Positions 17,291 to 23,120 of a DNA stretch of 23,629 bases are shown here, in pieces; within the stretch, counting starts at the first letter, position 1; the number at the start of each line of letters is the position of its first letter. Origin of the DNA: Frankiales bacterium (GTDB lineage Bacteria > Actinomycetota > Actinomycetes > Mycobacteriales > SCTD01). The stretch covers positions 1-23,629 of the forward strand of contig JAOPWK010000283.1 in NCBI GenBank assembly GCA_025965735.1. The letters are read 5' to 3'. The notes beneath the pieces are model-generated. The model saw nothing but the letters and a program-made list of their open reading frames with translations, was not told the origin of the DNA and did no database searches. Position numbers and translations under genes: made by a program.

Positions 17291-17683
17291 CTACACCAGC
17301 CGCAGTGGGCAGACCTCTTGCAGCACCTCGAAGTCTCGGTCCCGGGCAAGCACTGGAGCATCCAGCCGTACGGCGACCGAGGCCACCAGGCAGTCGATCA
17401 TCGACCGCACCGTCTGGCCGGAGCGGCGGGCAGCCCGGTAGAGGCTGGCGGCGTACTCGTGGTCGCCCGGAGACAGGCTGGGCAGGGCCACGCCGCGGGC
17501 GAGCAGCCGGGCCACGGTGGTGATCTGCTCGTCACCGCCGGCGCCTGCAAGCAGCTCCATGCGGACGACGTCCACGACCCCGAGCTCAGCGTCTGCCCTC
17601 AACGCGCGCTGGAGCGCCCGGTTGGCCGGCGAACCGGTCTTGCGCAGGTACTCGACCCACGCGGACGTGGCCACGACGATCAC
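17291..17683 (-). CDS. VapC-type PIN toxin with Asp-to-Ala change at the first catalytic site
   Basis: A 130-residue PIN-domain protein starting at GTG 17683-17681, overlapping the antitoxin stop as GTGA. An upstream in-frame start at 17731 would lie inside the antitoxin gene and is less likely. It begins VIVVATSAWVEYLRKTGSPA, whereas PIN toxins have VIVVDTSAW: the first metal-binding aspartate is alanine (GCC instead of GAC, one base). The other acidic sites remain: Glu in VRMELLAGAG, Asp in VRSMIDCLVASVAV and Asp in LARDRDFEVL. The end CPLRLV is normal. With the first Asp gone, magnesium binding and RNA cleavage should be lost or much reduced, although antitoxin binding may persist. The protein could still act as a co-repressor with VapB (inference). 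Confidence 0.88.
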   Translation of the reverse strand: MIVVATSAWVEYLRKTGSPANRALQRALRADAELGVVDVVRMELLAGAGGDEQITTVARLLARGVALPSLSPGDHEYAASLYRAARRSGQTVRSMIDCLVASVAVRLDAPVLARDRDFEVLQEVCPLRLV

Positions 17684-17898
17684 CGCCGCGGCGCCGTCCC
17701 CGCACGCAGCTCGTCCAGGTCCCCGTCCCACCCGCTGCCCTCGGCGGCCAGGGCCTCCTGCCGCGTGAAGGGCTCGACCAGCAGCCGGCGAAGCGCGAAG
17801 TCGACGGCCTCGCGCTTGGTGCGCAGTCCATAACTGACCTGCACGCGACGCATGACCTCGTCATCGATGTCGATGTTCGTGCGGCTCACGTACACCAC
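17680..17898 (-). CDS. VapB-type antitoxin (ribbon-helix-helix)
   Basis: A 72-residue antitoxin of the VapB type-2 family. Residues SRTNIDIDDEVMRRVQVSYG, then LRTKREAVDFALRRLLV, form the ribbon-helix-helix DNA-binding domain; the pattern T-N-I-D-I-D and L-R-T-K-R-E-A-V is characteristic. The tail, with SGWDGDLDELRAG, is the toxin-binding part. GTG at 17898-17896 has GGAGG six to eight bases upstream; GTG codons at positions 2 and 4 are alternatives, and many relatives start at the SRTNIDID serine. It forms an operon with the PIN toxin (4-base overlap). A perfect 14-base palindrome lies 34 bases upstream and may be its operator. Confidence 0.88.
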   Translation of the reverse strand: MVYVSRTNIDIDDEVMRRVQVSYGLRTKREAVDFALRRLLVEPFTRQEALAAEGSGWDGDLDELRAGTAPRR

Positions 17899-17931
17899 AA
17901 TCCACCTCCAGGTGTATGCCGGCCTTCTGAC

Positions 17932-17945
17932 GGCGTCATGACGCC
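17932..17945. promoter_or_regulatory. 14-base palindrome, candidate VapB operator
   Basis: GGCGTCATGACGCC is a perfect palindrome centred between 17938 and 17939. It lies 34 bases upstream of the vapB start and covers the stop codon of the DUF2786 gene. Ribbon-helix-helix antitoxins bind short palindromes near their own promoter, so autoregulation is a reasonable inference. No experimental evidence is visible. Confidence 0.4.
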
Positions 17946-19207
17946 TGGCTGATCTCCTTGTCGGTCACGAGCTGTGCCTGATCCGCAGCCGCACGACCCG
18001 CGGCCCAGCCCCGCGCGTTGTTGATGCCGGCGCGGCGCGAGACCAGCTGCGGGAACATCGCTTCGCAGGCCCGGTCGACGTGCTCGGCCCGCGTGCGCAA
18101 CACCGGTACGAGCTCGCCGGCCCGACCGGTGCTGTCCGCTGCCTGTGCCGTCGCCTCTCGCAGCCGCTCACCGATCCGCGAGGCGTACGACAGGAGGAAG
18201 GACTGCCGGAAGGACCGGGTCCGGGACGTGCCCGCGGAGTCCGTCTGCCGCCCGCACCTCCGCATGGCGGTGCCGGCCTGGAGCAGGAGCGAGGTCACGA
18301 GCAGATCGACGGCGTGGAGGTCCTCCTCCTGACCGAAGACGGTGCAGAAACCGAGCGCTTCGGTCATCACTGAGCGGCAGCGGTTGGCTTCGGCCACGGC
18401 GTGGACCAGCATGGCCTTACCGAAGACGTACGGCGCGTCGATCCAGATCCGCCGCGCCGTCGGTTCCGCGGCGGGCGCCTGCCCAGCGGACTCCGCGAGG
18501 ACGCGGTCCAGGGCGTGCCTGCTGATGAGCTCCTGTGCCTTGGCCGAGAGCAGATCCGCCTCCTCGTCGTACTGCGTCGACTCCGCCTTCGCCAGCAGCG
18601 CCCGCACCTTGGCCAGCAGCTTGGGGTCCCCCGTCGACGTGCTTGCACCGCTGGCCGCGGCCGTCCCCGGCGGCGGGATCAGCACCCCGATCGGCCCGAG
18701 CGTGGCCAGGCACGCCGCCAACTCCAACGCCGCCTGGAGACCTGCCACCAGCGTCAGGTCGAGCCGCTGACCGCGACCCAGACTTGTCAGGTCGTTCCGC
18801 CAAGCGGGGGCCACGATGGTGTGCCGCCCGACCTCGGTGGCGAGCAACGGCACCAGTGCCGGCACGGCGGACCGCGAGAGCTGTCGGCCCACGATCTCTG
18901 CCACATCGGTGGGCCGCCAGCCCTGCTGGACGACGGCGGCGATCAGCTCCTCCAGCAGCTCCTCCAGCGCTGCGCGCGCAAGGTGCGGCGGCAGCAGCCC
19001 GTCTGGCCGGAGGAACCGTTCGGCATGTCCGGCCGCCGCAGCGGCGTCGGAGGAGATGTCCCGGAGGGCGCCGACGACCACGTTGCGCGCCACGAAGGGG
19101 GACACCTCCGACAGGAAGGGCTCCTCGTGGCGCCGCCTTCCGCCGTCGGGACGCTGCTGAGCTCGCTTCTTCTTCGCCGCCCGCCGCTGCTTGTTCTTGA
19201 CGCCCAT
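17936..19207 (-). CDS. DUF2786 domain protein
   Basis: I chose ATG at 19207-19205 (423 residues) because GGAGGAGG sits a few bases upstream; an in-frame start 16 codons earlier has no such site. The N-terminus is strongly basic (MGVKNKQRRAAKKKRAQQRP), suggesting nucleic-acid contact. Residues about 50-180 are alanine/leucine-rich helices. The DUF2786 motif is at about 196-236: LLAKVRALLAKAESTQYDEE, then ADLLSAKAQELISRHALD. The remaining ~185 residues (IDAPYVFGKAMLVHAVAEAN, FGQEEDLHAVDLLVTSLLLQ, then a RSFRQSFLLSYASRIGERL region) match the usual C-terminal part of this family. Its function is unknown; the family occurs on chromosomes, plasmids and phages. Its stop overlaps the palindrome in front of vapB, so it is upstream of vapBC on the same strand and may be co-transcribed. 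Confidence 0.88.
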   Translation of the reverse strand: MGVKNKQRRAAKKKRAQQRPDGGRRRHEEPFLSEVSPFVARNVVVGALRDISSDAAAAAGHAERFLRPDGLLPPHLARAALEELLEELIAAVVQQGWRPTDVAEIVGRQLSRSAVPALVPLLATEVGRHTIVAPAWRNDLTSLGRGQRLDLTLVAGLQAALELAACLATLGPIGVLIPPPGTAAASGASTSTGDPKLLAKVRALLAKAESTQYDEEADLLSAKAQELISRHALDRVLAESAGQAPAAEPTARRIWIDAPYVFGKAMLVHAVAEANRCRSVMTEALGFCTVFGQEEDLHAVDLLVTSLLLQAGTAMRRCGRQTDSAGTSRTRSFRQSFLLSYASRIGERLREATAQAADSTGRAGELVPVLRTRAEHVDRACEAMFPQLVSRRAGINNARGWAAGRAAADQAQLVTDKEISQAS

Positions 19208-19594
19208 GTGACCTCCTCCGTCGTCGGCCCGGAACGTAGAAGCGGGCACCGACACGGGGCAGCAACCACGCCGAGGCTGTGCACAGGTGACGCATTCAGA
19301 CCGCGACGTGGATCAGCTCATCGGCTCCCACGCAGGTCGCCGGCGCAGGTGTAGAGCCGGGCCGCGTGAGCATTGCCGTTGCCGCGTTGAGCAGGTCCAT
19401 GGCATGAGCGCGGCCGGCGCCCCGGCTGCGACGACCGCAGCGGCACGTTGTCCTGGCTGGCCGCGACCGCGTTGTGGCGAGGGAGCGCGTCGCACTGGCG
19501 CTGGAGGACAGGGAGCCTGCGCAACCGCCCGGCTCGTGGCCAGAAGGGAAAGGACACACGCGCTACCGCGCTTCCTGCGTGCTAGACCTCCCCC
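19208..19594. other. Intergenic region, no gene seen
   Basis: These 387 bases separate the divergent DUF2786 and HNH genes, so they must contain both promoters. I see no clear -35/-10 pair. A small hairpin (GCTGCG with CGCAGC, near 19428-19444) is the only structure noted. The minus strand carries short open frames (for example one ending GADELIHVAV) that I cannot match to any family. Confidence 0.5.
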
Positions 19595-20473
19595 ATGCTG
19601 CTCGACGAGCTGGACGTCCGCCGCGCGGCAATGGCCTACCTCGCCGAGCGCATGGCGTCCTCCGGCGGCGTGGTCACGCGCGCACAGCTGGAAGCGTTCT
19701 CGTACGCCGGTCAGCCGCTGAAGCTGATCGACCAGAGCCGCGGCATCCGTAACCCGCGGCAACTGGGCTCCACGTTGTCGATCCTGAGCCAGCCCAAGGG
19801 ACCGTACGACGACGTCGAGACCCAGGACGGGCTGCTGCGCTACGCCTACCGCGACGGTGACCCGGACGGCGGCGACAACCGCAAGCTGCGTCGCGCCGCC
19901 GAGCTGGGGCTGCCGCTGGTGCTGCTGCAGGGCATCGCGCCGGGCGTGTTCGTGCCGACCTTCCCTGTGTACGTCGTGGCCGACGACCCGGTCGGCCGCT
20001 TCGTCGAGATCGCCGTGGACGAGAACCTTCGCTTCCTGGTTCATGCGACACCGACTGCCGACACCCGTGAGTACGCCGAGCGGCTGACCAGGCTCCGCCT
20101 GCACCAGCCGGTCTTTCGCGCGCGGGTGCTGCGGGCGTACGAGCAGTCGTGCGCGATCTGCCGCCTCAAGCACGTCGACCTGCTCGACGCGGCGCACATC
20201 CTGTCCGACGCAGAAGGCGGGCAGCCGGTGGTGCCGAACGGCCTGTCGCTGTGCAAGATCCATCACGCGGCGTACGACCGCGGCATCCTCGGGGTGCGGC
20301 GGGACTACGTCGTGGAGGTGCGGGCGGACGTGCTGCTCGAGGTGGACGGCCCGATGCTCAAGCACGGCATCCAGGACGTCCATGGCTGGACATTGGAGTT
20401 GCCGAACCGCCGCAGCGAACGGCCGGACCAGGACCTGCTGGAGCAGCGCTGGCGGGCGTTCTCCCAGGCGTAG
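19595..20473 (+). CDS. HNH endonuclease with possible sulfur-binding-type reader domain
   Basis: A 292-residue protein. The C-terminal third is an HNH nuclease of the HNH_2 type: CAICRLKHVDLLDAAHILSD (Cys186, Cys189, His201), then VVPNGLSLCKIHHAAYDRGI (Asn215, Cys220, His223/224). All expected zinc and catalytic residues are present. The first ~160 residues are not nuclease. They carry NPRQLGSTLSILSQPKGPYD and DGLLRYAYRDGDPDGGDNRK, then LPLVLLQGIAPGVFVPTFPV. From memory this pattern (a DP...N..L motif followed by GIAPG and P.FP) resembles N-terminal domains of modification-dependent HNH enzymes, including those that read phosphorothioate DNA; this is inference. No methyltransferase or dnd gene is nearby, as expected for a modification-dependent enzyme. 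The ATG has no strong ribosome binding site. The 3' end faces the pntB remnant. Confidence 0.88.
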   Translation: MLLDELDVRRAAMAYLAERMASSGGVVTRAQLEAFSYAGQPLKLIDQSRGIRNPRQLGSTLSILSQPKGPYDDVETQDGLLRYAYRDGDPDGGDNRKLRRAAELGLPLVLLQGIAPGVFVPTFPVYVVADDPVGRFVEIAVDENLRFLVHATPTADTREYAERLTRLRLHQPVFRARVLRAYEQSCAICRLKHVDLLDAAHILSDAEGGQPVVPNGLSLCKIHHAAYDRGILGVRRDYVVEVRADVLLEVDGPMLKHGIQDVHGWTLELPNRRSERPDQDLLEQRWRAFSQA

Positions 20474-20481
20474 ACGAGCAC

Positions 20482-20950
20482 CTACCGCACGTACGTCTGC
20501 ACGGCCGCGACCAGCTCCCGCAGCCCCGCCTTCGCGTCCCGGAAGAGCATCGACGTCCTCGGGTCGGCGTAGAGCTCGTTGTCGATCCCGGCGTGGCCGG
20601 CGCCCATCGACCGCTTGATGACGATGATGCTGCGAGCCCGGTCGACGTCCAGGATCGGCATGCCGGAGACGGGGTTTCCGGGGCGGCGAGCCGCGGGGTT
20701 GGTGACGTCGTTGGCGCCGACGACGAGCAGTCGAGGTGACCGGGTTGCCGGGGACCTTCCCGGCGAGCTTGCCCGCCGCGATGAGCGATCCGGAGAAGGT
20801 CAGCGCGCCGATGAGCACGTCGAGGACGGTCGGGAGCGTGTGGCTGACGCTCTCGTCGGCGAGGAAGTCGCTGACCCGCAGGACCTCCACGAACGCGACC
20901 AGCGCGGCCGCGCCGCCGCCGACCGCGTTGAACGCGACGGGCAGGGGAGC
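20482..20950 (-). pseudogene. pntB: NAD(P) transhydrogenase beta subunit PntB, internally deleted remnant
   Basis: PntB is the membrane and NADP-binding subunit of proton-translocating transhydrogenase. Two pieces remain on the minus strand. The first (about 20950-20736) is membrane: LPVAFNAVGGGAAALVAFVE, then a stretch ending VLIGALTFSGSLIAAGKLAG, equivalent to the first helices of PntB. The second (20730-20482) is the C-terminal end in a different frame: LLVVGANDVTNPAARRPGNP, then VSGMPILDVDRARSIIVIKR, SMGAGHAGIDNELYADPRTS and a normal end VQTYVR. About 300 residues between them, most of the membrane domain and the start of the NADP-binding domain, are missing, with the junction near 20730-20745. 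The true N-terminus is also absent. It is clearly non-functional. Confidence 0.85.
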
Positions 20951-21333
20951 AGCTGGCAGACGACCTCGCCGGACTCGACGCGCCACGTCGCTACTCCTGG
21001 AGCGAGTTGTCGGGGGTGGCCGACAACCTTCCTGACCGCATCGGTCCCGCCGCTCGGCGACTGCGTGCCGTCGTTGGCCTCGGCGCTGCGGCACGAGCGT
21101 GACCGCCGTGCTGCCGAGGCCAGCCGATGGCGTCCGCAGCTCGAGCTGCCTGCAGCCTTGCAACGGGCGGCGATACGGCAGGCGCGCGAGAGCGACCAGC
21201 TGCTCGACGAGTGGCTGAACCCTTTGTCGCTCAGTCGCTGCGCGCCCTGCCGGCCGAAGACGGCTGGGGCGACGACGGCTGGGGCGACGAGGAGTACGCC
21301 GAGGTGCTGCCTCTGCGCAGACCCGTCCGATGA
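20947..21333 (+). pseudogene. Unidentified frameshifted gene remnant
   Basis: I do not recognise the family. The plus strand has coding character in shifting frames. One frame (20947-21102) reads QLADDLAGLDAPRRYSWSEL, then SGVADNLPDRIG. Another (about 21065-21225) reads PSLASALRHERDRRAAEASR, then LQRAAIRQARESDQLLDEWL. A third (about 21225-21333) reads EPFVAQSLRALPAEDGWGDD and ends EEYAEVLPLRRPVR. High third-position GC and protein-like composition suggest one decayed gene with at least one frameshift near 21225. A perfect 15-base tandem duplication (21259-21288) encodes DGWGDDGWGD. It lies between the pntB remnant and the zeta toxin, pointing towards the latter. Confidence 0.35.
21259..21288. 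repeat. 15-base perfect tandem duplication
   Basis: GACGGCTGGGGCGAC occurs twice with no gap (21259-21273 and 21274-21288). In the likely frame each copy encodes DGWGD. Confidence 0.9.
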
Positions 21334-21372
21334 CGCGGCTCCTGCCCGACCTCGTTCATCTGCGGACGGCTG

Positions 21373-21951
21373 TCACAGCAGCTCGGTCGGTGTCCACCGC
21401 GGCCACGCGGCGGCACCCAGCAGCACGCCCCGCTCATAGCTGGCGATGAGCCGCAGCGCGGAGGAAGCGGTGCTGTTGTCGTACAGGAAGCACTGGTCGG
21501 CGAGCATCCGCGCCTGCACGACCAGTGGCCACAGCCGGCGGTAGCGAGCGCGGATCTTGGCCACCGGAACCGCGTGCCCGCCGCGTCCGACCCGCTCGGC
21601 GACGCGGGCGACCGTGACGGGCTCGGGCACGACGACGACGTGCAACGTGACGCGGTACCCGGCCTGCTGCGCTTCGCGGACGAGGTCGACCTTCGACGGG
21701 TGGCTGAACACCGTTTCGGTGATGAAGGAGATCCGCTGGCGTATCAGCCCTTCACGGTCGGCTGCCGCGGCGTCGGAGGCCTCACGACCATGTTCCAGTT
21801 CCTGGCCGGGCCAGCGCTGAGCGGCGATGACGTCCGCGTTCACGAAGGGCAGCCGCGTAGCCGGGATGAGCACGCGTGTGGCCAGGGTCGTCTTCCCGGA
21901 TCCGTTGGGTCCGGCCAGCAGGTGCAGAACAGGGTCGGGCGACGAGCTCAC
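21373..21951 (-). CDS. Zeta-toxin-family ATP-binding kinase-like protein
   Basis: A 192-residue P-loop protein of the zeta toxin family; characterised members phosphorylate UDP-N-acetylglucosamine and block cell-wall synthesis. It shows Walker A AGPNGSGKTTLATRVLIP (about 13-30), the substrate-loop NADVIAAQRWP (about 38-48), then RISFITETVFSHPSKVDLVR and GYRVTLHVVVVPEPVTVARV. ERVGRGGHAVPVAKIRARYR carries the conserved R-x-x-x-GGH-x-VP-x-x-K-I-x-x-R-Y lid motif. The start is GTG at 21951-21949, overlapping the antitoxin stop as GTGA. It belongs to the short, ParD-like-antitoxin-associated group and not the classic epsilon-zeta type. All motifs appear intact. Its true substrate is unknown. Confidence 0.9.
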   Translation of the reverse strand: MSSSPDPVLHLLAGPNGSGKTTLATRVLIPATRLPFVNADVIAAQRWPGQELEHGREASDAAAADREGLIRQRISFITETVFSHPSKVDLVREAQQAGYRVTLHVVVVPEPVTVARVAERVGRGGHAVPVAKIRARYRRLWPLVVQARMLADQCFLYDNSTASSALRLIASYERGVLLGAAAWPRWTPTELL

Positions 21952-22334
21952 GCGGTTCGGCGCCGCCGACGCGGCCGTGCGGCCTGCGCAGAGCGCTTGA
22001 CCGGGGTGCCGTCGGCCTCCGCCTCGGTCCAGCTCTCACCGGCCGCGGTGAACTCCGCCGCCAGGTCGAGTCCCTCGCGCAGCGCGGTCATCCGTTCGGC
22101 CCACTCGGCGCGTACCACCGCCTGCTCCCGCGCGCCGAGCTCGTCGTAGGACGCCCGACCCGCCAGCACCTCGGCGATGTCGCGCTGACTGACGCTGGAC
22201 GACGCCTCGAGCTCGCGACCGATCCGGGCCCAGTGGTTGACCTGCTGCGCGGTGCTGCGACTGAAGATCTCCGCGGCCACCTTCGCGGCGCTCGTGACGT
22301 CGTCGTCGATCCGGGTGGGGGCGCTGCCGGTCAT
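21948..22334 (-). CDS. ParD-like antitoxin of the zeta-type toxin
   Basis: A 128-residue protein starting at ATG 22334-22332, chosen because GAGGAGG lies five bases upstream; an in-frame start six codons earlier has no such site. The first ~55 residues, TRIDDDVTSAAKVAAEIFSR, then STAQQVNHWARIGRELEASS, match ParD-like ribbon-helix-helix antitoxins. The middle (DIAEVLAGRASYDELGAREQ) and an Ala/Glu-rich helix would contact the toxin. The tail is strongly basic (AARPRRRRRTA). Its stop overlaps the toxin start as GTGA, giving the usual antitoxin-first order. A 15-base palindrome that includes a -10-like TACAGT lies just upstream, fitting autoregulation. Confidence 0.87.
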   Translation of the reverse strand: MTGSAPTRIDDDVTSAAKVAAEIFSRSTAQQVNHWARIGRELEASSSVSQRDIAEVLAGRASYDELGAREQAVVRAEWAERMTALREGLDLAAEFTAAGESWTEAEADGTPVKRSAQAARPRRRRRTA

Positions 22335-22359
22335 GAGTCCTCCTCGTAGCACGACAACT

Positions 22360-22374
22360 GTAGCAGTCTGCTAC
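22360..22374. promoter_or_regulatory. Palindromic operator candidate of the zeta-type TA operon
   Basis: GTAGCAG-T-CTGCTAC is a perfect 7-base inverted repeat around one base. On the minus strand its downstream arm runs into TACAGT, a plausible -10 box, about 25 bases before the antitoxin ATG. Binding here would block the promoter. Regulation by the ParD-like protein is inference. Confidence 0.5.
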
Positions 22375-22383
22375 GGCATGGAG

Positions 22384-22754
22384 TTACCGCTCCCCCGCCA
22401 GCTCCTCGACTGCCGCCGCGATCATCTCGTTCAGCAGCGCTCTCCCTCCAGCGGCGGCACGCCGCGCAGCCGCCGCTCCAGCGACAGCAGCACCTTGTCC
22501 TTGTTGTACGTCGACGTGTCCGGCATCGAGGCGACGCTCATCAGGTCCGGCGACGAGGCGTACGAGCCGTTGCCCATGGTCGCCCACTCCCGACCGGCCA
22601 CCAGCGCCGCCCGCTCCTCGGGCCTGCCGTCCAGCACCGACACCGGGGCCAGCGCGCGTATCGCCTTGAGCGCCGGCTCCCGGTCACCGGTCTCCAGCTG
22701 CGAGACGTGCGGGTAGGACAGCCCCGACTGGTCCGCGAGGACACGGCGGGACAT
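22384..22754 (-). pseudogene. XRE-family regulator, frameshifted near its 3' end
   Basis: The minus-strand frame from ATG 22754 reads MSRRVLADQSGLSYPHVSQL, then ETGDREPALKAIRALAP, a clear Cro/CI helix-turn-helix. It continues with GRPEERAALVAGREWATMGN and DTSTYNKDKVLLSLERRLRG, then stops at 22431 after PPLEGERC. In the next frame, from about 22440, the natural continuation is ALLNEMIAAAVEELAGER with a TAA stop at 22386-22384. A two-base loss (or one-base gain) at about 22434-22450 explains this. The loop between the last helices (LAPVSVLDGRPEE) also looks shortened. Similarity may extend a few residues upstream (EPRRREL), so the original start is uncertain. The frameshift removes only the last helix, so partial function is possible. 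Confidence 0.65.
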
Positions 22755-22933
22755 CGCTAGCTCGCGCCTGCGAGGCTCCGACGAAGCACACCAGCTGGGC
22801 GACGTGCAGGCAGCGAGGGCGACAGCAACCGCGGCTCGAGGCGTCTCGGGGAAGCCGCGAGGCAGCTGCTGGAGCACGCGTCGACGCTGCAGGAGGCCGG
22901 GCCTCGGGAACAGCCAGCGCGAGTCATCTGTGG

Positions 22934-22980
22934 AAGCCCGGATCCCCGCACCTGGTGAAGCGGTGCGGGGATGCGGGCTT
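22934..22980 (-). terminator. Long stem-loop downstream of the 36-residue gene
   Basis: Two 19-base arms (22934-22952 and 22962-22980) pair with a single mismatch (22941/22973) around a 9-base loop. It begins 14 bases after the stop of the small minus-strand gene. There is no T-run, which is common for actinobacterial terminators. It may act in both directions. Confidence 0.7.
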
Positions 22981-22994
22981 GCCAGAGCCTGTTG

Positions 22995-23105
22995 TCAGCC
23001 CTTGCCGAGGGTCGATCCTGCCTTGCTCTTCGTCGACTTGCTCGAGGAATCGGAGGCCAGCGTGCGTCCGGCCTTCGACAGTGCTGCCTTGGAGGGCTTG
23101 CCCAT
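22995..23105 (-). CDS. 36-residue Lys/Ser-rich small protein
   Basis: ATG (23105-23103) to TGA (22997-22995) encodes 36 residues: MGKPSKAALSKAGRTLASDS followed by SSKSTKSKAGSTLGKG. It has eight lysines, one aspartate and no aromatic residue, so it is very basic and likely disordered. It has an internal near-repeat, LSKAGRTLAS and KSKAGSTLGK. The case for a real gene is strong: AAGGAGGTGATC, almost the full complement of the 16S rRNA 3' end, sits three bases before the ATG, and a 19-pair hairpin follows the stop. From memory, tiny proteins ending in a KSxAGxxL-like tail occur in many bacteria without known function; I cannot verify a match. A role in binding nucleic acid or as a regulator would be speculation. 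Confidence 0.72.
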   Translation of the reverse strand: MGKPSKAALSKAGRTLASDSSSKSTKSKAGSTLGKG

Positions 23106-23108
23106 CGT

Positions 23109-23120
23109 GATCACCTCCTT
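23109..23120 (-). promoter_or_regulatory. Near-complete Shine-Dalgarno of the small gene
   Basis: On the minus strand AAGGAGGTGATC matches the anti-Shine-Dalgarno region of 16S rRNA over 12 consecutive bases; the GGAGG core is 8 bases from the ATG. It is by far the strongest ribosome binding site in the window and fixes the start of the 36-residue gene. Confidence 0.85.

Noticed and set aside
19313..19594. Minus-strand open frames upstream of the HNH gene
   Set aside because: No recognisable family and no ribosome binding site; a coding origin cannot be supported.
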